A stretch of 64,000 nucleotides of DNA from Sphaerobacter thermophilus DSM 20745 (GTDB lineage: Bacteria; Chloroflexota; Chloroflexia; Thermomicrobiales; Thermomicrobiaceae). Of the stretch, positions 43,735-52,380 are shown piece by piece. Position 1 is the stretch's first letter. Each line of letters opens with the position of its first letter. The notes beneath the pieces are model-generated. The model was not told the origin of the DNA. It ran no database searches and saw only the letters and a program-made list of their open reading frames with translations. The DNA lies in NCBI RefSeq assembly GCF_000024985.1, contig NC_013524.1, forward strand, positions 930,001 to 994,000. The letters run 5' to 3'. The position numbers and the translations under genes were made by a program.

Positions 43735-46005
43735 GTGAGCGAGCGCAACGAGAGAAGGCACCGCGCCGGATGGGTCGTGGGCGCGGTGCTGCTCGGGCTG
43801 CTCCTCTGCCTGTTCACGGTTCCCGGCACGCAGGCCCACGCGGTGCTGGTCCGGGCCGACCCGGCGCCCGGCTCGGTGGTCGGCTCGGCGCCCGGGATGG
43901 TGCGCATCTGGCTCTCCGAGCCGGTCCAGGCCCCGCCCGACGCCGTGGTTGTCACCGGCCCGGACGGGGCGCGGGTGGATGGCGGAGACGCGCGGGTCGC
44001 AGCGGACGATGCGACCCAACTGCAGGTAACCCTAACGGCGAACACCCCCGGCACCTACGAGGTCCGCTGGCGGGCCATCTCGGCCGACACGCACCCGGTG
44101 GGCGGGTCGTTCCAGTTCAGCGTCGGCGCGCCTTCCGGGGGTGTGGCCCCGGCCGGAGCGACCACGACCGTGGATACCAGCGGCAGGGCCTGGGCCGCGG
44201 TTGCGCGCTGGCTGCACCTGTTCGGCGTCGTCGTGGCGTTGGGGCCACTGGTGTTCAGGGTCGTCGTGCTCGGCCGGCTGCGCGACTCGGAGATCGATCT
44301 TCGGCTGTGGCGGGTCAGCCGGATCGGGGCCGGCATCGTGATCGTCGCCGCGCCGCTTCTGCTCCTGGCGCAGGCGGTCGGCGTCGGCGGGTCGCTCTCC
44401 GCGGGGCTGAGCGGCGAGGTGCTCCGCAGCCTGGTCCTGAGCAGCTACGGGGCGCGCTGGGCCGGACGCCTGGTCCTGGCCGTGCTGCTACTGATGCTCG
44501 CCTGGTCGGCCGTGCGGCGCGGGCGTTCGAAGCGGCTTGCTCGCTCCTGGGCGATCACGGCACTCGTGCTGGGTGCGGTGCTCCTGCTGCTGACCAGTCT
44601 GAACGGGCACGCGGCGGCCACGGAGCCGGTCTGGCTCTCGGTGCTGGCCGACTGGGTCCACCTGGGTGCCACGGTCGCCTGGTTCGGCGGGCTGGCAGCG
44701 GTCGTCGCCGCGGTGCGCCCGGCACTGGCCGCGCGGGCGGACGCGCAGCGGCTCGCGGTACTGGCGTGGGCCATGCCGCGCTTCTCGACGTTGGCCCTGG
44801 TCAGTGTGGAGCTGCTGATCCTCACCGGGCTCTACGCCACCTGGGCTCACGTGCCGAACCCGGCGGCGCTGGTTGACACCGGCTACGGCGTTGCGCTGCT
44901 GGTGAAGCTCGGGCTGATCGCCGTGACCCTCGGCTTCGCCGCCGTCAACCTGCTGGTGCTGCGGCCCCGGCTCCGCGCTGCGGCCGTGAGTAACCCACAC
45001 CCGCCCAAGGGAGCCGATGCGGTCGCGCGGGATCTCACCCGGACAATCGGCGCCGAGGCGCTGCTCGGCGTGGCGATCCTGGCCGTTGTCGGGGTGCTGA
45101 CCGCGCTCCCGCCCTCCCGTCAGGCGGCTGCACTCACCGCGGGTGGGACCACGCCCGACGCGGCCGCGCCGCAGGCATTCTCGCAGCCCGCCGTGACGCT
45201 GGCGCAGAACGCGGGCTCCACCCTCGTCACCCTCGCGATTGACCCGGCCATGCCGGGCGCCAATCAAGCCGTGGTCAGCCTCATGGATTCCTCCGGCAAC
45301 GCCGTCACCGACGCGCGGGTTCGGCTCCGCGCCCGCCCGAGCGACGGGGACGGGGCAAGCTCGGTGACGCAGATGGAGGCCGAGAACGGGCGCTACCGGG
45401 GCACCGTCATCCTCACCCCGCCCGGTGCCTGGCACCTGGAGGTGCTCGTCACCCTGCCGGGTCAGCCGGAGGCGGCGGCTCCCTTCGACCTGACGGTGCC
45501 GGTGCCGGACGCCGGTGCGATCCTGAGCCTGGCCGACCAGGCGATGAACGGCCTGCGCTCGCTGCGCGAGCATAACGAACTGGGCAACGGTGGAGCGACC
45601 GTCGTCACCGAGTTCCGCTATGCCGCGCCGGACCGCATGCACAGCATCGTGCAGACGCCAACCGTCCACCGGGAGACGATCGCGATCGGGGATCGGCGCT
45701 TCGACCGGGAGGGCACCGGCCCGTGGCAGGAGAGCGCCTGGCCGGCCCGGGGCGGGTACCGCTGGCCCGCCTACGACTTCGCCACGGACGCGACGGAGGT
45801 GACCGTCCTCGGACGGGAAGAGATCGACGGGGTCGACTGCTTCGTGGTCGCGTTCCTCGATCCCGCGTCCGCCGCTCGCTTCCGCCTCTGGATCGGAACG
45901 ACCGACTACCTGATCCGCCAGCAGGTCATGATGGCGCCCGGCCACTACATGACGAGCGTCTTCAGCGACTTCAACGCGCCGGTGACGATCGAGGAGCCAG
46001 AATAG
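43735..46005 (+). CDS. CopC-CopD-YtkA-LolA-like fusion, copper transport
   Basis: A 756-residue membrane protein with four parts. A signal peptide ends GTQA, so H35 (HAVLVRADPAPG) begins a CopC domain with the second copper site D118-T-H120 (DTHPVGGSFQF). About residues 145-430 are a CopD-type set of some eight membrane helices with WLHLFG and DWVHLGATVAWF His residues. Residues about 485-590 resemble a YtkA-like domain (DPAMPGANQAVV). Residues about 598-756 resemble a LolA/outer-membrane-lipoprotein-carrier-type domain (FRYAAPDRMHSIVQ, EIDGVDCFVVAF). CopC and CopD pass copper to the cytoplasm; the role of the two extra domains is unknown. Start GTG 43735 has a weak site, consistent with coupling to ycnI. 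Confidence 0.88.
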   Translation: MSERNERRHRAGWVVGAVLLGLLLCLFTVPGTQAHAVLVRADPAPGSVVGSAPGMVRIWLSEPVQAPPDAVVVTGPDGARVDGGDARVAADDATQLQVTLTANTPGTYEVRWRAISADTHPVGGSFQFSVGAPSGGVAPAGATTTVDTSGRAWAAVARWLHLFGVVVALGPLVFRVVVLGRLRDSEIDLRLWRVSRIGAGIVIVAAPLLLLAQAVGVGGSLSAGLSGEVLRSLVLSSYGARWAGRLVLAVLLLMLAWSAVRRGRSKRLARSWAITALVLGAVLLLLTSLNGHAAATEPVWLSVLADWVHLGATVAWFGGLAAVVAAVRPALAARADAQRLAVLAWAMPRFSTLALVSVELLILTGLYATWAHVPNPAALVDTGYGVALLVKLGLIAVTLGFAAVNLLVLRPRLRAAAVSNPHPPKGADAVARDLTRTIGAEALLGVAILAVVGVLTALPPSRQAAALTAGGTTPDAAAPQAFSQPAVTLAQNAGSTLVTLAIDPAMPGANQAVVSLMDSSGNAVTDARVRLRARPSDGDGASSVTQMEAENGRYRGTVILTPPGAWHLEVLVTLPGQPEAAAPFDLTVPVPDAGAILSLADQAMNGLRSLREHNELGNGGATVVTEFRYAAPDRMHSIVQTPTVHRETIAIGDRRFDREGTGPWQESAWPARGGYRWPAYDFATDATEVTVLGREEIDGVDCFVVAFLDPASAARFRLWIGTTDYLIRQQVMMAPGHYMTSVFSDFNAPVTIEEPE

Positions 46006-46007
46006 TC

Positions 46008-46135
46008 ATGCGTCATGCGTCATACGTCACCCGTGGTGCGCCCCTCTCCCACCAGGGGGGAGGGGCCGGGGGTGAGAGGGACGCATGACGTATGACGAAC
46101 CACGAACCACGCAACACGCAATACGCAGTACGCTC
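46008..46135. repeat. Composite intergenic inverted repeat, copy F
   Basis: ATGCGTCATGCGTCATACG units (46009-46030), core CCCCTCTCCCACC...GGGGAGGGGCCGGGGGTGAG, then ATGACGTATGACG (about 46084-46097) and ACGCAACACGCAATACGC (about 46109-46130). It sits between the convergent copper fusion and amidase genes. Confidence 0.85.
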
Positions 46136-46144
46136 CACCCTCCC

Positions 46145-47800
46145 CTACTCCGCCAGCGTCGGGAGGAACTGCGGCGGGCGGCGCACCTTGGTGGCCTGCT
46201 CGAAGGCGTAGGCCAGCCGGATCAGCGTCGGTTCGCTCCAAGCTGTCCCCATGAAGGTGATATTGACCGGTAGGCCGAACGCGAAGCCCATCGGCACGCT
46301 GATGAGCGGGTAGCCCGCGATCGCGGCCGGGGAAGAGCTGGCGCCCAGGAAGTGATCGCCGTTCACCAGGTCGGTGGTCCAGGCCGGGCTGCCGGTCGGG
46401 GCCACGATGGCGTCGAGCTGATGCGCCTGGAGCACGGCGTCGATCCCCTCCGTGCGGCCCAGCCGGTGGTTCGTCTCCAGCGCCTCGATGTACTCCGGGT
46501 CGGTCAGCTCACCCTTCTCCTGCGCCATCAGGAAGAGTTCCTGGCCGAACCATCGCAGCTCCTGCTCGGCGTTCTCCTCGTTGAAAGCGATCAGGTCGGC
46601 GAGCGTGCGGATATCCGGGTCGTTGCGGGCGGCCAGATAGGCGTTGAGATCGTGCTTGAAGTCGTAGAGCAGCACGGTCAACTCGGTCGGCCCGGTGGTG
46701 ATCTCGTTGATGGTCGGGATGTCGGCCGGATCGATGATGGTCGCCCCGGCATCGCGCATGGCCTGGATCGCCTGCTCGAAGAGCCGGTCGGTCTCCTCGC
46801 TGTAGCCGGTGACACTCTGCCGGGCCACGCCGATGCGCGCTCCCTGAAGCCCGTTCGGGTCGAGGAACTGCGTGTAATCGGTGTAGGCGCGCCCCTCACT
46901 CGGGGCGGTGGCCGGGTCTTCGGGGTCGACGCCGACCATGGCTCCCAGGATCGCGGCGGCGTCGGCGACCACGCGGGCGTGTGGGCCGGGCGTGTCCTGA
47001 TTGTGGGAGATCGGGATGATCCCGCTGCGGCTGAGGAGGCCGACCGTCGGCTTGATCCCGACCACGCCATTGGCCGTCGCCGGGCAGACGATCGAGCCGT
47101 CCGTCTCGGTGCCGATCGACCCGGCGGTGAGGTTCGCGGCGGTCGCGGCGCCGGAGCCGGAGGACGACCCGCACGGGTTGCGATCGAGAATGTACGGGTT
47201 CTTGCACTGCCCGCCCCGACCGCTCCACCCGCTGGAGGAACGGGTTGAGCGGAAGTTGGCCCACTCGCTCATGTTGGTCTTGCCCAGGATCACCGCCCCG
47301 GCATCGCGCAGGCGCTGGACGATGAACGCATCGCGGGCCGGCGTCGAGTTCATCAGCGCCAGCGACCCGGCGGTCGTGCGCATCCGATCGGCGGTGTCGA
47401 TGTTGTCCTTGAGCAAGATCGGGATGCCGTGGAGCGGGCTCCGCGCGCCGCTGGTCCGGCGTTCCTCATCCAGCGCCTGCGCGATGTCGAGTGCGTCGGG
47501 GTTGATCTCCAGGATCGAGTTGAGCCGTGGGCCGTCCTGGTCGATTGCCTCGATACGCTCGATGTAGGCATTGACCAGCTCTACGGCGGTGAACTCCCCC
47601 TCCTCCATCGCCGCCTGCAGCTCGGCGATGGTGACCTCCTCCAGGTTCGCCAGATCCACATCCCCTCCCGTGCGTCGTTGCAGAGCGGCGGGCGGCACCG
47701 CCTGCGCCCAGCGTGCGAGTGTGGGCGCCATGGTAGCAAACATCACCAGCCCGATGAAGCTGCGCCGATTCATCGTCGCACGAACTGCTCGACGCGGCAT
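46145..47800 (-). CDS. Exported amidase (amidase-signature family, Tat-like signal)
   Basis: A 551-residue amidase. The N-terminus MNRRSFIGLV with a hydrophobic stretch resembles a twin-arginine signal, so the folded enzyme may be exported. The triad segments are present: Lys in LLKDNIDT, Ser in CGSSSGSGAA and nucleophile Ser in GTETDGSIVCPA. It is about 80 residues longer than the cytoplasmic amidase at 3244-4668 and only distantly similar. Start ATG 47800 (AAAGGGGC upstream). Substrate unknown; glutamine/peptide amides are possible given the family. Confidence 0.92.
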   Translation of the reverse strand: MPRRAVRATMNRRSFIGLVMFATMAPTLARWAQAVPPAALQRRTGGDVDLANLEEVTIAELQAAMEEGEFTAVELVNAYIERIEAIDQDGPRLNSILEINPDALDIAQALDEERRTSGARSPLHGIPILLKDNIDTADRMRTTAGSLALMNSTPARDAFIVQRLRDAGAVILGKTNMSEWANFRSTRSSSGWSGRGGQCKNPYILDRNPCGSSSGSGAATAANLTAGSIGTETDGSIVCPATANGVVGIKPTVGLLSRSGIIPISHNQDTPGPHARVVADAAAILGAMVGVDPEDPATAPSEGRAYTDYTQFLDPNGLQGARIGVARQSVTGYSEETDRLFEQAIQAMRDAGATIIDPADIPTINEITTGPTELTVLLYDFKHDLNAYLAARNDPDIRTLADLIAFNEENAEQELRWFGQELFLMAQEKGELTDPEYIEALETNHRLGRTEGIDAVLQAHQLDAIVAPTGSPAWTTDLVNGDHFLGASSSPAAIAGYPLISVPMGFAFGLPVNITFMGTAWSEPTLIRLAYAFEQATKVRRPPQFLPTLAE

Positions 47801-47916
47801 GGGATGCCCCTTTCGCCTGCGCGTATCGGGTTGCAAGACGCCTGGATTTATGTTAACCGAGATCGGCGCGGATCGCCATTCTGGTGACGAGGCTCCAACT
47901 GCGGGGGTGGTGCGGG

Positions 47917-48321
47917 TCAGCGAACGCCTGGCTGGCCCAGCACGCGCCACAGGATGCCGAGGCCGGCGACGGCAAAGACGATCGCCATAACCAGCCCCGT
48001 CGGGTCGAACGGCCCGCCTCCGAGGACGACGCCGATGCCGAGGGTTCCGGCGGCCACGAGCGCCACGCCGAGCAGCACGGCGATGGCCCTCATCCAGCGT
48101 GACCGCGGCGGCCGGCGGATGACCTCACCGAGCAGACGGCCCTCCATGCGCGCGGCGTTGATCGGGTCGTAGGGGGAGCGGAGATATTCCTCCACGAAGG
48201 GATCGGTCCCGACGATGGCCTGCGACTCCTCCCGCTCGTCTGGGTCCAGGAACAGAGCGTCGTCGTCTTGGGCTGGGTCGTCCCCGGGCGGGCGGCGCAC
48301 TGGGTGCTGGTGGTCGCTCAT
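47917..48321 (-). CDS. Small membrane protein of unknown function
   Basis: A 134-residue protein I cannot name. The N-terminal half is acidic and cytoplasmic (DDDALFLDPDEREE, FVEEYLRSPYDP); the C-terminal half has two membrane helices separated by GGGPFDPTG. Start ATG 48321 with GGAG upstream. Confidence 0.75.
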   Translation of the reverse strand: MSDHQHPVRRPPGDDPAQDDDALFLDPDEREESQAIVGTDPFVEEYLRSPYDPINAARMEGRLLGEVIRRPPRSRWMRAIAVLLGVALVAAGTLGIGVVLGGGPFDPTGLVMAIVFAVAGLGILWRVLGQPGVR

Positions 48322-48429
48322 TGCCATCTCCATTGCTGCGGGACTGCCACCGGCAGGATATCACAGCGTCGGAACGGGAGGCGTGGTCCTGGAGCGCCGG
48401 AATCGTGCCGGCTCCAATCCGCGCGGGCG

Positions 48430-48500
48430 CGACCCTCCCCCCTGCCCCTCCCAACCCTTCGGCTTCGCTCAGGGCAGGCTCTTGGGAGAGGAGAGCTTAC
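48430..48500. repeat. Hybrid repeat (CTCCCAA hairpin with CCTTCGG...TCAGG insert)
   Basis: CTCCCAA (48446-48452) and TTGGGAG (48480-48486), the core of the composite repeat, enclose CCCTTCGGCTTCGCTCAGGG, a sequence of the TGTCATCCTTCGG family seen at 55933-56017. One repeat seems to have been placed inside the other. Confidence 0.6.
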
Positions 48501-48543
48501 GTGCAGGGGACGGGCAAGACGCCCGCGCTCCTGGTCAGCACCT

Positions 48544-49185
48544 TCAGCGGCGTCGTCGGCGAGGGGCGGATCGCCGCCCCGGCGCGCGGTTTGATCGCCG
48601 GGCAGGGCGGCGGCCGCTGCGGCGCGCTTCCGCGCGGGAGCGCTCCAGCGCCGCGATCGCCTCGGGCACGCGCGTGGTCAGGGCCTCGTCGGAGAGGTCG
48701 TCCCCGACGTTCGCCAGCAGCCAGCGGGTGATCTCCCCGACACTGCGAGGGTCGAGCGGTCCCTGGTTGGCCGCGACTTCGAGCGCCACGCGGAGGATTA
48801 GCGCGTCGCTCCCCTCCCCCGCTGCGGCGCGTGCGCGGCCGACGAAGGCCCGCTGGGCCTCCGGGTCGCTCCTCTTCCCGTGCACGGCGAGCTGCGCACC
48901 GAGCAACCGCCAGAGGTCGGCGTGTCGACGCTGCCGCTGGCTCCGCTCGCCGCGCGAGGCGGCTGCGACCCGCGCCACCCGTTCCGGCGTCGGCGTGCCT
49001 CCGGACGTCTCGATCGCCTCAACGGCGGCGGCGACCTCGCGCGGTGACACCCGCCACCCGGCAGTGCGCCGCACCGCGTCCAGGAAGGCGCGGGACGACG
49101 GGTCGGCGTCCTCTGCCGCGGGCGACTGATCGGGCGGCACGGGTTGGCCGGATTCGGGCCGGTCCTGCTCGGGCTCCTGGCTCAC
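48544..49185 (-). CDS. Unknown helical protein with basic tail
   Basis: A 213-residue protein without a recognised family. The N-terminus is acidic and Pro-rich, the centre is Ala-rich and probably helical (about residues 35-165), and the last 45 residues are Arg-rich (RRSGRRPARRSNR), suggesting nucleic-acid binding or a disordered tail. Start GTG 49185 with GAGAGGAG upstream. The strong codon bias and ribosome site support a real gene. Confidence 0.6.
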   Translation of the reverse strand: MSQEPEQDRPESGQPVPPDQSPAAEDADPSSRAFLDAVRRTAGWRVSPREVAAAVEAIETSGGTPTPERVARVAAASRGERSQRQRRHADLWRLLGAQLAVHGKRSDPEAQRAFVGRARAAAGEGSDALILRVALEVAANQGPLDPRSVGEITRWLLANVGDDLSDEALTTRVPEAIAALERSRAEARRSGRRPARRSNRAPGRRSAPRRRRR

Positions 49186-49732
49186 TGATGCTCCTCTCGC
49201 ACGTCTCCGGTGCTCCACCGCCGCGGGCCTCTGCCCGCGAACACGCGCACGGATCATACCCTGTGCCGTGGACTGATAGATGGTCACCACCTCGCGTCAT
49301 CCCGATCGGAGCGATGTCCTCCGGGCTCGGCTTTCGAAGGTAGTTAGAGATGTGCCCCGCCGCGTTGGGAGAGAATGATTCGTTTCCTGTCAGTCTCCGA
49401 TCCAGTGCTTCTCGGCTCGGTGTGCCGTTTCACGCTGGCGGAGTCCCAAGGGATGGACAGAAACTGAGCGAAACTCCCCTTCGCAAGCCGTTGACGACAT
49501 TCGGACGACTGGTTTATGATGCAGCCACCAGCTTGCGAAATGCGCGTTGTGGGCGCCGTGCTGGCCGCTCCGGGTGAGTGTGCCGGCCCGAGCGAGACGC
49601 GGAACCCTGATCATTCGAGCCGATATCTCGCACTTCCCACCGAACGACATTGCCGCCGTTTCGCTTCGGTCCGTGCTCGCATGACGCAGAGCTATGCCTT
49701 GGGGTGTGGTTCAGACCTCGGAGAACAGCGAG
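49186..49732. other. Intergenic region upstream of the polyamine ABC operon
   Basis: About 550 bases, noticeably less GC-rich than the surroundings. Holds the promoter at 49491-49520 and a leader of roughly 205 bases. No credible gene. Confidence 0.5.
49491..49520 (+). promoter_or_regulatory. Sigma-70-type promoter of the polyamine ABC operon
   Basis: TTGACG (49491-49496), 18-base spacer, TATGAT (49515-49520): five of six and five of six matches to the usual boxes. Transcription would begin near 49527. Confidence 0.75.
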
Positions 49733-50875
49733 ATGGTCGTGACGGGAAGTGGTTCTCCGTCTACGGAGACTGCGCAGGCCGGCTTGGCCGGAGCTCGACT
49801 TCAACTGATTGACCTGACTAAGACCTATGGAGATGTCGTTGCGGCAGATCGAGTCACCCTGGATATCGCTCCGGGCGAGTTCATCACGCTGCTCGGTCCA
49901 AGCGGCTCCGGCAAGACGACGACGCTCATGATGATTGCCGGCTTCGTCACGCCGACCAGTGGCCAGATCCTCGTGAACGGTGACGACATCGCCTTCCGTG
50001 CGCCCCATAAGCGCAACATCGGAATGGTTTTCCAGAACTATGCCCTGTTCCCACACATGACGGTAGCCGAGAACATTGCCTTCCCGCTCAAGATGCGCAA
50101 GTGGTCACGGAATCGCATCCAGGAAGCGGTGGACGAGGTTCTCCGCCTAGTCCGTCTTTCGGGTTACGGTGAGCGCTACCCGCGTCAGCTGTCGGGTGGC
50201 CAGCAGCAGCGCGTCGCGTTGGCCCGCGCGCTGGTGTTTCGCCCCCCAGTCCTCCTGATGGATGAACCGCTTGGTGCGCTCGACAAGAAGCTGCGCGAAG
50301 AGATGCAGCTCGAGATCAAGCACATTCAGGAAGCAACCAATATCACCACGGTCTACGTGACCCACGACCAAGAGGAAGCGCTCACGATGTCCGACCGCAT
50401 CGCGGTCATGCGCGATGGGCGAATTGAGCAGGTTGGGAGTCCGCGGGACTTGTACGAGCGCCCTGCCAGCGCCTTCGTCGCCGGCTTCCTTGGCGATTCG
50501 AACTTCCTGGAGGGGCGTGTGGATACAGTTGATGGCGCATCCGTACTCATCACCCGTGAGGGGTTCCGTGTGCGGCTCCCTTCCGGCGCGGAGCTGCAGC
50601 CCGGCGAGCAGATCGGCGTTGCGTTGCGGCCTGAGCGCATTCGAGTCGGTACGCCGGACGGGAAAGACACCGTTCTCCAGGGGATCCTCGACGAAGTGAT
50701 CTACGTGGGTGACTCAAGCAAGCTTCGCGTCCGAGTCGCGGACGGATGCTACTTGGTGGCCAAGGAGCAGAACCAGGATGGCACCAGGCACTGGCGCCGT
50801 GGCGAGTCGGTGCACTTGGCTTGGAACTCCACGGATGTCGTCATCGTGAGTCGCAACAGCCAGCAGGTGAGCTAA
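49733..50875 (+). CDS. potA: ABC transporter ATPase, spermidine/putrescine type
   Basis: A 380-residue importer ATPase. Walker [11 protein letters not shown] begins at G55; Q-loop [12 protein letters not shown], signature [15 protein letters not shown], Walker [12 protein letters not shown] and the switch His in VTHDQEEA are all present, followed by a TOBE domain ([13 protein letters not shown]). The start is ATG 49733 (GGAG nine bases upstream), with Ser/Thr/Gly-rich residues before the domain. First gene of a four-gene operon; the binding protein and permease types point to polyamines, but the family also imports other small cations, so potA is by context. Confidence 0.9.
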   Translation: MVVTGSGSPSTETAQAGLAGARLQLIDLTKTYGDVVAADRVTLDIAPGEFITLLGPSGSGKTTTLMMIAGFVTPTSGQILVNGDDIAFRAPHKRNIGMVFQNYALFPHMTVAENIAFPLKMRKWSRNRIQEAVDEVLRLVRLSGYGERYPRQLSGGQQQRVALARALVFRPPVLLMDEPLGALDKKLREEMQLEIKHIQEATNITTVYVTHDQEEALTMSDRIAVMRDGRIEQVGSPRDLYERPASAFVAGFLGDSNFLEGRVDTVDGASVLITREGFRVRLPSGAELQPGEQIGVALRPERIRVGTPDGKDTVLQGILDEVIYVGDSSKLRVRVADGCYLVAKEQNQDGTRHWRRGESVHLAWNSTDVVIVSRNSQQVS

Positions 50876-51003
50876 GCCGACGTCACTTGGCCAACGGTTC
50901 ATCGGAGAAGGGGAGCCTACCGGAGGATTGCCTGTCACCCTCCGGAAGGTCGAGGTGATTGGGGTTCGAGCGACGTTCGAGTGTGGAGCAAGGAGGAGGG
51001 ACT

Positions 51004-52221
51004 ATGGGGCTGAGTGATGAGGAACGCGCGTTACGCCTGATGAAGCTCCTCGATATGCGGAGTCAGATGCGTCGCCGGCAGTTCCTACGCTACATGATGG
51101 CCGCCACTGCAAGTGCGGTGGTTCTCGGCGCCTGTGGCGATGGCAGTGGCAGCGCGTCGTCGAACGGCGGGAGCGGTGACACCGCCTCCAGTGGATCCTC
51201 CGATGCGTCCGACGAGGTCCTGGTTAAGGAAGTCGCCGGTTACGACAACCCAGAGAAGTGGAAAGGGCGCAAGATCGTCGTCACCTCCTGGGGAGGTGCC
51301 TATCAAGATGCCCAGCGGAAGGCGATCTTCGAGCCGTTTATGCGGTTGACCGGCTGTGAGATTGCCGAAGACACCTCTGACAGCGGCAAGCTGAGGGCCC
51401 AGGTGGAAAGCGGCAACGTCGAGTGGGATGTCTATGACGCCGGCACGGAGGGGGTCCTGAACTACGGCAACCACGGACTGCTCGAGGAGATTGACTACGA
51501 CATTGTCGATACGACGGATCTCTACGAAGACCTCCTCATGCCGTGGGGTGTCGGAGCCATCTACTATTCGACGGTGTTAGCCTACCGAACTGACAAGTAC
51601 TCTGGTGACAATATCCCCCAAGGGTGGGCCGATTTCTGGGACACGGAAAAGTTCCCTGGTGCCCGGTCGCTCTACAACGATCCGACGACCACGCTGGAGT
51701 TTGCGCTCCTCGCTGACGGCGTCGATCCCGACCAACTCTACCCCCTGGACATGGACCGGGCTTTCAAGTCACTCGACCGCATCAAAGAGGCGGTGACCGT
51801 CTGGTGGGATGCTGGGGCTCAACCGGCGCAGCTCCTGACGGACGGGGAAGTTGACATGGCGTCTGCCTGGAATGGCCGGATCGACACGGTTCAGCAGCAG
51901 GGCGCCAAGGTCGCTATCCAGTGGAATCAGGGACTGCTGACGGCTGATTCCTGGGTGGTTCCCAAGGGATCCAAGAACAAGGATGTGGCGATGGATTTCA
52001 TCAACTTCGCCACACGTCCGGAGACCACGGCCGCGCTGGCACGCCTTATCCCCTACGGCCCGGTGAACAAGAAGGCGTTTGACTATCTCGACGAAGAGCT
52101 GGCCAGGCGGCTTCCGAGCGAACCGGAACTCAAGCAGTCTCAGATCGTCACCAACTTCGAGTGGTGGGAGAAGAATCTGGACGAGGCGACCGAGCGATTC
52201 CAGAGCTGGATACTCGAATAG
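51004..52221 (+). CDS. potD: Polyamine-type ABC substrate-binding lipoprotein
   Basis: A 405-residue exported binding protein. The N-terminus has RRRQFLRYMM (twin-arginine-like) and a lipobox VLGAC, then a Ser/Gly linker and a PotD/spermidine-type domain with IVVTSWGGAYQDAQRKAI, WGVGAIYYSTVLAYR, and SWVVPKGSKNKDVAMDFINF. The ligand-site acidic residues in YDAGTEG and WWDAGAQ are compatible with polyamine. Start ATG 51004 follows AAGGAGGAGGG, a very strong site. It lies 128 bases after potA. A hairpin follows its stop. Confidence 0.9.
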   Translation: MGLSDEERALRLMKLLDMRSQMRRRQFLRYMMAATASAVVLGACGDGSGSASSNGGSGDTASSGSSDASDEVLVKEVAGYDNPEKWKGRKIVVTSWGGAYQDAQRKAIFEPFMRLTGCEIAEDTSDSGKLRAQVESGNVEWDVYDAGTEGVLNYGNHGLLEEIDYDIVDTTDLYEDLLMPWGVGAIYYSTVLAYRTDKYSGDNIPQGWADFWDTEKFPGARSLYNDPTTTLEFALLADGVDPDQLYPLDMDRAFKSLDRIKEAVTVWWDAGAQPAQLLTDGEVDMASAWNGRIDTVQQQGAKVAIQWNQGLLTADSWVVPKGSKNKDVAMDFINFATRPETTAALARLIPYGPVNKKAFDYLDEELARRLPSEPELKQSQIVTNFEWWEKNLDEATERFQSWILE

Positions 52222-52262
52222 CCTTCGTCTCGCCCAGTCTACGTCCCGGCGAGAGCCCTCTT

Positions 52263-52287
52263 CCGGATCGCCCAAGCTGCGATCCGG
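52263..52287 (+). terminator. Hairpin between binding-protein and permease genes
   Basis: CCGGATCGC (52263-52271) and GCGATCCGG (52279-52287) form a perfect nine-base stem with a seven-base loop, 41 bases after the potD stop. There is no T-run, so it more likely stabilises the upstream message or causes partial termination, giving more binding protein than permease. Confidence 0.6.
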
Positions 52288-52380
52288 TTGGCCTGATGGC
52301 AGTGGGGCAGCGTTGAGCTCGAGGCGGGGAGGGGCGAGGCAAGACGGTGTCCTGGTGAGCTGGCAGAGAGGATCCGTGAC

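Noticed and set aside
44488-45945. A 485-residue minus-strand frame opposite the copper fusion
   Set aside because: Arg/Gly/His-rich shadow, no ribosome site.
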